Assembly: GCF_014252955.1 (NCBI RefSeq)
Contig: NZ_JACMIA010000001.1
Coordinates: 2,564,258-2,628,257, forward strand
Direction of reading: 5' to 3'
Length of the DNA: 64,000 nucleotides
Source of the DNA: Stappia sp. 28M-7
GTDB taxonomy: Bacteria; Pseudomonadota; Alphaproteobacteria; Rhizobiales; Stappiaceae
In this document: positions 19,095 through 25,538 of the stretch, one piece after another
Position numbering within the stretch: position 1 is the first letter of the stretch
Layout of the letters: every line of letters starts with the position of its first letter
The notes under the pieces: model-generated
Databases searched by the model: none
What the model was told of the DNA's origin: nothing
The model's input: the letters and a program-made list of their open reading frames with translations, nothing else
Position numbers and translations under genes: made by a program

Positions 19095-19116
19095 CTCTTT
19101 GTGCCGGGACAAAGAA
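19095..19116. promoter_or_regulatory. CTTTGT-N6-ACAAAG (DNR/NnrR-type) palindrome upstream of ccoG
   Basis: The core TTG-N8-CAA is at 19099-19112 inside a longer perfect inverted repeat with 6-bp arms (19097-19102 and 19109-19114). It lies about 110 bases upstream of the ccoG start on the minus strand, beyond the stop of the 137-residue ORF at 19147. Confidence 0.65.
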
Positions 19117-19146
19117 CGGAGCGAATTGGCAAGGACCGCGCGAATG

Positions 19147-19560
19147 TCAGATCTGACCGCCGGCCTCCCCCTCGCCGGTGGCCTCGAGCCGCCCGGCCAG
19201 CATCTCCAGACAGGCCGCACCTTCCGAGGCCGTACGGCCGATGGTGCGGAACGTGTCGGCGATCAGCAGGCAGTCGTCCGGACCGAGCTGCTCGCCCGTC
19301 CCCTCGCGCAGGTCGTCGAGATAGGCGATGAAGCCGGCAAGCCGCATCGCACGGGTGCGTGCGGCCTCCATCAGCCGCCGGCGCGCGCGCCGCGCCTCCA
19401 GCTCGGCAAAGAGCGAGACCGCCCGCTCCACCTGGTCCTGGCAGTCGCAGGGCAGCCCCATTTCATGCAGCACATGGGCCAGCCGCGACAGCACGTCCTC
19501 GTCGCTGTTGCGAAGGGCCGGCCCGACGCCGCCTAAAGGCCGATCCATGTCTTCAACCAT
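19147..19560 (-). CDS. hypothetical protein in the nirK operon
   Basis: 137 residues, soluble and helical, with three N-terminal-half cysteine positions (LPCDCQDQVE, DDCLLIADTF, GAACLEML). No signal peptide, membrane helix or known motif is seen. The ATG at 19560 lies inside the 3' end of nirV, a 28-base overlap, implying tight translational coupling with nirV and nirK. I do not recognise the family. Its place between nirV and ccoG suggests a cytoplasmic accessory role in nitrite respiration, which is inference. Confidence 0.7.
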   Translation of the reverse strand: MVEDMDRPLGGVGPALRNSDEDVLSRLAHVLHEMGLPCDCQDQVERAVSLFAELEARRARRRLMEAARTRAMRLAGFIAYLDDLREGTGEQLGPDDCLLIADTFRTIGRTASEGAACLEMLAGRLEATGEGEAGGQI

Positions 19561-20387
19561 TGCAGGGCACCGGGTTCATCGCGCACCAGCCGGATGCCGA
19601 GATTGGCGGGCGGAATGCCGACCGAGCAGGCGCCGGCCTTGGGATCGCGAAAAAAGGTGGTCATATAGGCCCGGTGGCTGCCTTGCGCGATGCGGATGCC
19701 GCAGTTCTCGACGACACTTTCCGCATCCGTGACCGGATCGAAGCGATGGCGCAGGTAGCAACTTTCGGTCCATTCCCAGACGTTGCCGCCCATATCCAGA
19801 AGGCCATGCTCGTTGCTGCCGAAGTGGCCGACCGGCCGGGGCGTCGGATCGACATCGGCGCCGCGTGCGGTCTCCGCCTCGTAGAGCGCGATCCAGCGCC
19901 GCGAGGGATCCTGGGCATCGGCAATGTCGGTCAAGGCGTCGTCGCGATAGCGCGATCCGGCAGCGAGCGACCATTCCCTGTCGGTCGGCAGGCGCCAGGT
20001 CTCTCCGGTTTCCCGGCTGAACCAGGCGGCGTAGGCGGCCGCGTCGTACCAGTTGATGCCGACGACCGGCATCTCCTCGTCCTGGGGCGTATCGAGAGCA
20101 AGACAGCCCCCGGCGGCGACGCAGCGCCCGTACTCGCCCGCCGTCACCTGACGGCGCATGATCTCGAAGGGACGCTTGAGCGAGATCGCCTCGAGCGGCG
20201 CGTTGGTCGCGGTGCGCCCGACGAGATATTCGCCCGGAAGACGGTAGGTGATGGTGCTTTCCTCGATCCGCACCACCTCCGGCAAGCCCACCGGTTCGGC
20301 TGCTCCCGGCAACGCGGCACCGGCCACAAGTGGCAGCGACAAAACCGCAAAGAGCGGCAGGAGTGTCGTTTTCCGTTTCGCGAGCAT
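19533..20387 (-). CDS. nirV: NirV: exported formylglycine-generating-enzyme (SUMF1)-like protein
   Basis: 284 residues. A signal peptide (MLAKRKTTLLPLFAVLSLPLVAG) is followed by an FGE/sulfatase-modifying-factor fold. The usual signatures are RQVTAGEYGRCV, VVGINWYDAAAYAAWFSRETGETWRLPTDREWSLAAG and the GLLDMGGNVWEWTESC hallmark (about 210-225). NirV is found next to copper nitrite reductase genes such as in Rhodobacter sphaeroides, and its biochemical role is unsettled. The gene is 66 bases downstream of nirK on the same strand and overlaps the next ORF by 28 bases, so all three are one operon. Confidence 0.9.
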   Translation of the reverse strand: MLAKRKTTLLPLFAVLSLPLVAGAALPGAAEPVGLPEVVRIEESTITYRLPGEYLVGRTATNAPLEAISLKRPFEIMRRQVTAGEYGRCVAAGGCLALDTPQDEEMPVVGINWYDAAAYAAWFSRETGETWRLPTDREWSLAAGSRYRDDALTDIADAQDPSRRWIALYEAETARGADVDPTPRPVGHFGSNEHGLLDMGGNVWEWTESCYLRHRFDPVTDAESVVENCGIRIAQGSHRAYMTTFFRDPKAGACSVGIPPANLGIRLVRDEPGALQWLKTWIGL

Positions 20388-20453
20388 GGCAGCGTCTCCC
20401 CGGTTGGCAAGGCGACAGCCCGCCGTCGCGGGCTGTCGGTTTCGGCTTTGCGG

Positions 20454-21581
20454 TTACTGGACCGCGATGGGGGCCGGAGCGCTGACCTGCATCATCAGGT
20501 CGTTGTTCCACTCGCCCTCGACCTTGACGTGGCCGGTGGCGCCGAGCTCAGCCGCCTCGATGAGGTTGTGGTTCACGTAGGCGTAGATGCCCGGCTGCAG
20601 GAACTCGTAGATCGCCACCGCCGCGCTGCCGCCGCGCACGAACCAGGTCTCCAGGTCGCGCTCGGGCGGGTTGGCGAACTTGCCGGTCTCCCAGACCAGG
20701 TCGCCGTGGCCGCCGATCAGATGCGGACGGGTGTCGCGATTGGCGGTGCTGTGGATGAACATCACCCGCTCGCCGACCTTCGCGGTCATGGCCTTGTCGC
20801 CTGTCAGCGAGTTCTTCGCGCCGTTGAAGACCACGTGGGTCGGGATCAGCCCGCGCATCACCTCCAGCGTATCGGCATACGATTCGCCGACGCTCTCGAA
20901 GGTCATGTAATTGCCGTGCTCGTCCTTCGGGATGTAGAGGTCGAATTCGCCGATCGTGTAGGCCGTGTCGTAGGTGACGGGGGTGCCCCGCTCGTCCTTC
21001 AGTCCGTCGCGCGGCAGCACCATCAGCGTGCCGCTCATGCCCGACACCACATGCCAGGGCACCATGCCCGGAGGTGCGCAGTGATAGACGAAGGTGCCGG
21101 TGCGGGTCGCCTTGAAGCGCAGCGTCGCCTGCTCGCCCGGATTGATCAGGGTCAGCGCGGCGCCGCCGAGCGCGCCGGTGGCGGCGTGGAAGTCGATGTT
21201 GTGGGGCATCTCGTTGGTCTCGGGATTGACCAGCGTCAGCTCCACGTAATCGCCCTCATGGACAACCATGGTCGGCCCGGGCATCGTGCCGTTGAAGGTC
21301 ATCGCTTGGAACGTTGTTCCCTGATCATCAACGACGACCGTCTTCTCCTCGATGGTCATGGTGAATTCGACGATCTTCGGGGCGCCGGTGGCAACCCGGT
21401 CGTGGTCCATCACGGCGGGCGGCGCCACCAGGGTCGCCTGCACACGCTCCAGGTTCGCGGTCTGATCCGGCAGGTCCAGCGCATTCAGCGTCGGGTTTGC
21501 CGTTTCGTCAGCCAAGACCGGGACGACCGCCATCAGAGTGGCCATTGCGGTCCCGATCAGTGCGGTACGTCTCGTGATCAT
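20454..21581 (-). CDS. nirK: copper-containing nitrite reductase (NO-forming)
   Basis: 375 residues with a signal peptide (cleavage near VLADE, about residue 25). Two cupredoxin domains carry all catalytic residues: type 1 copper His127, Cys168, His177, Met182; type 2 copper His132, His167, His338; catalytic Asp130 (PHNIDFH) and His287 ([10 protein letters not shown]). It reduces nitrite to nitric oxide in the periplasm as a trimer, with electrons probably from the pseudoazurin 3 kb downstream. Its promoter faces a Crp/Fnr-family regulator gene across a 147-base gap holding one TTG-N8-CAA box, so NO- or low-oxygen-dependent activation is likely. Confidence 0.97.
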   Translation of the reverse strand: MITRRTALIGTAMATLMAVVPVLADETANPTLNALDLPDQTANLERVQATLVAPPAVMDHDRVATGAPKIVEFTMTIEEKTVVVDDQGTTFQAMTFNGTMPGPTMVVHEGDYVELTLVNPETNEMPHNIDFHAATGALGGAALTLINPGEQATLRFKATRTGTFVYHCAPPGMVPWHVVSGMSGTLMVLPRDGLKDERGTPVTYDTAYTIGEFDLYIPKDEHGNYMTFESVGESYADTLEVMRGLIPTHVVFNGAKNSLTGDKAMTAKVGERVMFIHSTANRDTRPHLIGGHGDLVWETGKFANPPERDLETWFVRGGSAAVAIYEFLQPGIYAYVNHNLIEAAELGATGHVKVEGEWNNDLMMQVSAPAPIAVQ

Positions 21582-21650
21582 GATGTATTCCTTTCCTGTC
21601 GTGCGTCGTTTTCGACAAGTTCAGGAAACACCCGTTCGGAGGTTTTCTTT

Positions 21651-21664
21651 TTGCGAAAAGGCAA
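21651..21664. promoter_or_regulatory. TTG-N8-CAA (DNR/NnrR-type) box between nirK and the Crp/Fnr regulator
   Basis: TTGC-GAAAAG-GCAA, extended to 5-bp arms (TTTGC / GCAAA, 21650-21665). It is 70 bases upstream of the nirK ATG and 65 bases upstream of the regulator ATG, so one site could control both divergent genes, including autoregulation. Confidence 0.7.
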
Positions 21665-21728
21665 ACAAGGCCGGCATCCAAGACCGGCACCCCTGCGACA
21701 AAATGGCATCTGAGGAGGGAACCACGGA

Positions 21729-22433
21729 ATGCCGCCTGCACAACTTGACCGCTCCCTGATCCGGGACCTGACGATCTTCCAGTCGATGTCGGAAGAAGAC
21801 CTCGATGCAGTGCTGGCCATGGCGGTCAGCCGCAGATACGCCATCGGCGCGACCGTCTTTGCGCAAGGAGAACCGGCGAGCGAGTTCTTCGCCCTTCTGC
21901 ACGGCCGGCTGAAGGTGGTGCAGACAACGCCGGACGGGCAGCAGGTGGTGGTGCGCCATGTCAGCCCAGGCGATATTTTCGGCATCGCGCGGGCGATGCG
22001 GCGCACCGACTATCCGGCGACCGCCTCGGCCGTCGTCGACAGCCTGGCCCTCGTCTGGCCGTCCAGCCAATGGGACTCGTTCATCGCCCGCAGCCCCGTG
22101 CTGGCGATGAATGCGCTGCAGACCGTGGGCCAGCGCCTGCAGGACGCGCACACGCGCATCCGCGAACTGTCTACGGAGGAAGTGGAGCGGCGGGTGGCGC
22201 ACGCCTTGCTGCGCCTCGTCAACCAGGCCGGCCGCAAGACCGAGGACGGCATCCTCATCGACTTTCCGGTGACCCGGCAGGATATCGCCGAGATGACCGG
22301 CACGACGCTTCACACGGTGAGCCGGGTGATGACCTCATGGGAAGCCCAGGGGCTGGTGTCCAGCGCCCGCAAGAAGGTGGTCGTGTGCAACGCACACAAG
22401 CTGTTCATGCTCGCCGAGCGGTCGACCGACTGA
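21729..22433 (+). CDS. Crp/Fnr family regulator of the DNR/NnrR type (NO-responsive candidate)
   Basis: 234 residues from ATG 21729, with GAGGAGGGA just upstream. A cyclic-nucleotide-binding-like sensor domain (about 20-130) leads through a dimerisation helix to an HTH_CRP domain (TRQDIAEMTGTTLHTVSRVMTSWEAQGLV, about 180-210). It lacks the N-terminal cysteine cluster that holds the [4Fe-4S] of FNR, and it lies beside nirK, both features of the DNR/NnrR group that responds to nitric oxide through heme. The recognition helix (TLHTVSRV) resembles those of proteins binding TTG-N8-CAA sites, which occur in four promoter regions of this island. Its 3' end overlaps the DUF6522 gene by 29 bases. Confidence 0.9.
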   Translation: MPPAQLDRSLIRDLTIFQSMSEEDLDAVLAMAVSRRYAIGATVFAQGEPASEFFALLHGRLKVVQTTPDGQQVVVRHVSPGDIFGIARAMRRTDYPATASAVVDSLALVWPSSQWDSFIARSPVLAMNALQTVGQRLQDAHTRIRELSTEEVERRVAHALLRLVNQAGRKTEDGILIDFPVTRQDIAEMTGTTLHTVSRVMTSWEAQGLVSSARKKVVVCNAHKLFMLAERSTD

Positions 22434-22734
22434 TCCCGCCGTCCGGCGGCAGGCGCATCTCGCGCGGCAGCGGCCGGTCGCCAAAGTCGACCAGCGACCG
22501 GCGGAGCGGGCGGCCTTCCTCATCGGTTATGACGGTCAGCCGGGCATTGGCGTGGAAGGCTTCCAGCCGCCAGGTCCCGGCGTCCTCGTCGATGCCGCGA
22601 TAGACCCTGCCCGTCACCGCGCCGGCACGAAGCCGTTCGCGGAAGTCCTCCGCCGACAGGCCGAACCCTTCGGCCAGCACGTCGGCATCGATGGCGAAGT
22701 CGCCCGAGACGGCCGTATCCGTGCTGTCGGCCAT
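22405..22734 (-). CDS. DUF6522 family protein
   Basis: 109 residues, soluble. The layout resembles the uncharacterised DUF6522 family: FAIDADVLAEGFGLSAEDFRERLRAGAVTGRVYRGIDEDAGTWRLEAFHANARLTVITDEEGRPLRR, a short helix-turn region followed by a small beta domain. Members often occur in denitrification and NO-related clusters. It begins 4 bases after the DUF1858 gene on the minus strand, so both form one transcript that is divergent from the second nnrS. The function is not known. Confidence 0.75.
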   Translation of the reverse strand: MADSTDTAVSGDFAIDADVLAEGFGLSAEDFRERLRAGAVTGRVYRGIDEDAGTWRLEAFHANARLTVITDEEGRPLRRSLVDFGDRPLPREMRLPPDGGISRSTARRA

Positions 22735-22738
22735 GACG

Positions 22739-22978
22739 TCACCCGGCGCCGGTCATGGCGGCATCGAGCTCGCCAAGAAAGGCATCAAGCGCGATGCCGT
22801 GCTCGCGGCACGCTTCCTCGACATCGTGGATGCGCGCGACCGGACAGCCGATGCACATCATCTTGTGACGGATGAACACGGCGATGGTGGAGCGGTAGTC
22901 GCTCATCAAGTCCCCGACAAGCGTTTCCGGCCCGACCCGTCTGGCCGCTCCGGCGTTGGAACCCTGATAGCTGGACAT
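22739..22978 (-). CDS. DUF1858 domain protein (hybrid-cluster-protein-associated CxxC type)
   Basis: 79 residues. The core LVGDLMSDYRSTIAVFIRHKMMCIGCPVARIHDVEEACREHGI fits the DUF1858 fold, with a CxxC pair (MCIGCP) and a helix after it. Such small redox proteins occur with hybrid-cluster protein, NorB or NnrS genes and are suspected to act in NO or nitrosative stress. AAGGGGAG precedes ATG 22978. A TTG-N8-CAA box at 23037-23050 lies between this gene and nnrS copy 2. Confidence 0.85.
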   Translation of the reverse strand: MSSYQGSNAGAARRVGPETLVGDLMSDYRSTIAVFIRHKMMCIGCPVARIHDVEEACREHGIALDAFLGELDAAMTGAG

Positions 22979-23036
22979 GGGAGAACTCCCCTTGCAACGT
23001 TAGACAGAAGTCTAGGCCTCCCTTACGCCCGCGTCT

Positions 23037-23050
23037 TTGCGCGGGAACAA
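23037..23050. promoter_or_regulatory. TTG-N8-CAA box between the DUF1858 gene and nnrS copy 2
   Basis: TTG-CGCGGGAA-CAA, with only the outer 3-bp arms symmetric, so it is weaker than the other boxes. It is 59 bases upstream of the minus-strand DUF1858 gene and 63 bases upstream of nnrS copy 2. Confidence 0.5.
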
Positions 23051-23112
23051 CGAAGCAGGCGAATTCCGCGGCTAGTCCTGCAAGCGTCCCCCAACTTGCA
23101 AGGACGCCGGCA

Positions 23113-24339
23113 ATGGCACCGCACACCCGTCCCCTTCCCACAAACGCCCTCTCCCTCGCGCGCAGCCCTGCCATGGGCGCCGCACCGAGGCGGATCACGG
23201 ACGGCTGGTGGCTCGCCGTCGCCTTCCGCCCGCTGTTCCTCGCAGCCGCGCTGCAGGCGGCGGCAGCCGTGCCGCTATGGATCTGGATCTATACGTCCGG
23301 CATCGCCGAAGTCGCCGGCCTGCCGGCGATGACCTGGCACGCGCATGAAATGGTCTTCGGCTTCCTGCCGCCGATCATGGCCGGCTACCTGCTGTCGGCA
23401 ACGCCGAACTGGTCGGGCCGCCTGCCCACTGCCGGCCGGCCGCTGGCCCTGCTGGTCGGTCTGTGGCTCGCCGGGCGCTTGGTGCCTCTTGCTGCCCCCT
23501 TGCCCCTCGCGCTTGCCGCCGATGCCGCCTTTCCGCTCGCCGTCTCGGCGCTGCTGATCCGCGAAATGCGGCTGGGGCGCAGCGGCCAGTCGCGGCACGG
23601 ACTGATGCTGTTTCCCGTGCTGGCGGCCGCAGCTCTCGCCCATCGGCTGCTGGGCGACGATCCGGAAATGGCCGCGACCATGGCGCGAACCGGGATCGCC
23701 GTGGCAGCGCTGCTGATCTCCGCCGTCGGCGGGCGCCTCGTGCCCAGCCTGACGCGCAACGCCCTGGCCGGACGCGGTGCCGAGCGGGTGCCCGCCCCCT
23801 ATGGCCGCTTCGACATCTTCGTGCTGCTGGCGACCAGCGTTGCCCTGCCGGCCTGGGTCCTGGCGCCGGGCGCGCTCGCGACCGGAGTGCTTCTGGCCGG
23901 TGCCGGCCTCTTGCAGCTTGCCCGCCTGCTGCGCTGGCGCGGATGGCTGCTGCGGCGCGGCGACATCCTCGCTCTTCATGCCGGCTATGCCTGGCTGGTG
24001 GCCGGTTTGCTGCTGGCGGCCCTCTCGGCATTGCCGTACTCCGGCGTGCCCGCCGATAGCGCGCTTCACGCACTGACCACCGGCGCGATCGGCAGCATGA
24101 CGCTTGCGGTCATGAGCCGCCTGGCAACCACGCGCGGCCCCGGTGGCCATGCCGGACAGCGGCTTTGCGCGGTTGCCTTGCTGCTCGTCAATGCCGGCGC
24201 GCTGCTGCGCGTGGCGGCTCCGCTGCTCCCCGAACACTACCTGCATCTGCTGGGTGCCGGCGCCGCGTTGTGGAGCCTCGCCTACCTCCTCTTCGCAAGC
24301 GCACAAGTCCAGCCGCTGCGCAGCAGCGTCTCGCGTTGA
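23113..24339 (+). CDS. nnrS: NnrS family protein (copy 2)
   Basis: 408 residues from ATG 23113 with AAGGA upstream; an ATG at 23173 would also give a full domain. About twelve membrane helices. Family signatures are WWLAVAFRPLFLAAALQAA, MTWHAHEMVFGFLPPIMAGYLLSATPNWSGR and VGGRLVPSLTRNALAG. It differs clearly in sequence from copy 1 at 15.7 kb, so the two are old paralogues rather than a recent duplication. Expected to protect against nitric oxide. It runs divergent from the DUF1858/DUF6522 pair and toward the nap operon, separated by 244 bases. Confidence 0.92.
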   Translation: MAPHTRPLPTNALSLARSPAMGAAPRRITDGWWLAVAFRPLFLAAALQAAAAVPLWIWIYTSGIAEVAGLPAMTWHAHEMVFGFLPPIMAGYLLSATPNWSGRLPTAGRPLALLVGLWLAGRLVPLAAPLPLALAADAAFPLAVSALLIREMRLGRSGQSRHGLMLFPVLAAAALAHRLLGDDPEMAATMARTGIAVAALLISAVGGRLVPSLTRNALAGRGAERVPAPYGRFDIFVLLATSVALPAWVLAPGALATGVLLAGAGLLQLARLLRWRGWLLRRGDILALHAGYAWLVAGLLLAALSALPYSGVPADSALHALTTGAIGSMTLAVMSRLATTRGPGGHAGQRLCAVALLLVNAGALLRVAAPLLPEHYLHLLGAGAALWSLAYLLFASAQVQPLRSSVSR

Positions 24340-24583
24340 GCACGCGCAATATTCAAATATTAGAGACAATAGAATGAAGGCTACTAATCTCGGAATTACG
24401 ACGATTTTATGAAATAAAAATCTCATCAAAATTACCGTTGCACGGCAAAAGTACGGATATTTATAGGTCAGCAACCTTCACTCAATTCCTGACTACGGAG
24501 TTTTGCGCATTGATAAGGCACTTTTTTATGATCAGACTACTTTTCAAGTCACGGCAACACCATCCGAAAGGACGCGTGTCGAT
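24340..24583 (+). promoter_or_regulatory. AT-rich nap promoter region
   Basis: This 244-base gap is far richer in A and T than its surroundings. The best promoter is TTGCGC (24503-24508), 18 bases, TATGAT (24527-24532), giving a start near 24539. A TTG-N8-CAA match overlaps the nnrS stop (24336-24349), and a tighter palindrome TTGC-ACG-GCAA is at 24438-24448. Neither is placed like a standard class II activator site, so nap regulation cannot be assigned. Confidence 0.4.
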
Positions 24584-24778
24584 ATGACCGGATCGGGGGA
24601 GAATGGTGCCGGCACCGCGGATCGGCGGCGCTGGCGCACGGAATTTCTGGCCTTTCTGGTGCTGGCCTTCGGCGTCTGGCCTTTCGTGGCCGTCGCGGTG
24701 GTCGGCGCCTACGGCTTTGCCGTGTGGATGCTGCAACTGCTGTTTGGCCCTCCCGGGCCGCCGACAGCGCTGCATTGA
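24584..24778 (+). CDS. napE: NapE, small membrane protein of periplasmic nitrate reductase
   Basis: 64 residues from ATG 24584, preceded by AAAGGA at 24567-24572. One membrane helix in the NapE pattern (RRWRTEFLAFLVLAFGVWPFVAVAVVGAYGFAVWMLQLLFGPPGPP). The exact role of NapE is unknown, but it is a standard first gene of nap operons in Alphaproteobacteria. The napF ATG follows after 10 bases. Confidence 0.9.
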   Translation: MTGSGENGAGTADRRRWRTEFLAFLVLAFGVWPFVAVAVVGAYGFAVWMLQLLFGPPGPPTALH

Positions 24779-24788
24779 GGTGCGGACC

Positions 24789-25292
24789 ATGACCCTGCCC
24801 TTCGATGCATCAAGACGGCGTTTTCTCACCGGCCACCCACATGAAGCCGAACCCCCGGGCACGCTGCTCCCGCCTTGGCTGTCGGCCGGCGCACTGGCCC
24901 GCTGCACCGGATGCGGCGCCTGTATCGATGCCTGCCCGACCGGCATTGTGGAGCTGGCGCGCGAGCGCCCGGCCCTGTCCTTCGCCTCAGGCGAATGCAC
25001 CTTTTGCGGCGCCTGCGCCGAGGTTTGCCCGGAGAACCTGTTCGATCGCACGCGGGAAGCTCTGCCCTACAGGCCTCAGATCGCCGCGCACTGTCTGCCG
25101 CGGGCCGGCATCGACTGTCAGGCCTGCCGCGATGCCTGTCCGCAGGAGGCGATCCGCTTTCCTCCTCGCCGCGGCGGTCCGTTCCTGCCGCAGGTGACGG
25201 CCTCGCTGTGTACCGGCTGCGGCGCCTGCGTCGCGCCCTGTCCCGTCTCGGCAATCACACTCGCCCCCATGTCGGAGGCATGCGATGCCTGA
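24789..25292 (+). CDS. napF: NapF, ferredoxin-type maturation protein
   Basis: 167 residues from ATG 24789. Starts FDASRRRFLTG and has iron-sulfur motifs CTGCGACIDACP, CTFCGACAEVCP, the irregular CQACRDACP, and CTGCGACVAPCP. NapF works in the cytoplasm in the maturation of NapA before Tat export. Its last 8 bases overlap napD. Confidence 0.93.
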   Translation: MTLPFDASRRRFLTGHPHEAEPPGTLLPPWLSAGALARCTGCGACIDACPTGIVELARERPALSFASGECTFCGACAEVCPENLFDRTREALPYRPQIAAHCLPRAGIDCQACRDACPQEAIRFPPRRGGPFLPQVTASLCTGCGACVAPCPVSAITLAPMSEACDA

Positions 25293-25536
25293 CACCCCCA
25301 CCGTCCCCCTCGCCATTTCCAGCGCCGTCGTCTCGGTCCTTCCGGGCCGGCTGGACAGCATTGCCGCGACCCTTTCCGACCTTCCCGGGGTAGAGGTCCG
25401 CGCCGCCGAGGGCAGCAAGATCGTCATCGTCCTGGAGGCACCGCGCGGCGAGACCGGCAAGCAGCTGGTCGAGATCGCCCTGCTCGACGGCGTGGTGTCC
25501 GCCAACATGGTTTTCGAACATATCGAGGAGGTCTGA
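25285..25536 (+). CDS. napD: NapD, chaperone for NapA
   Basis: 83 residues with the NapD fold: [42 protein letters not shown]. NapD binds the twin-arginine signal peptide of NapA in the cytoplasm and delays its export until the molybdenum cofactor is in place. It overlaps napF by 8 bases and is followed by napA after 2 bases. Confidence 0.93.
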   Translation: MPDTPTVPLAISSAVVSVLPGRLDSIAATLSDLPGVEVRAAEGSKIVIVLEAPRGETGKQLVEIALLDGVVSANMVFEHIEEV

Positions 25537-25538
25537 CG

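Noticed and set aside
24336-24349. TTG-N8-CAA match at the nnrS copy 2 stop as a nap activator site
   Set aside because: It overlaps coding sequence, lies about 165 bases from the best nap -35, and only its 3-bp ends are symmetric; chance is a sufficient explanation.
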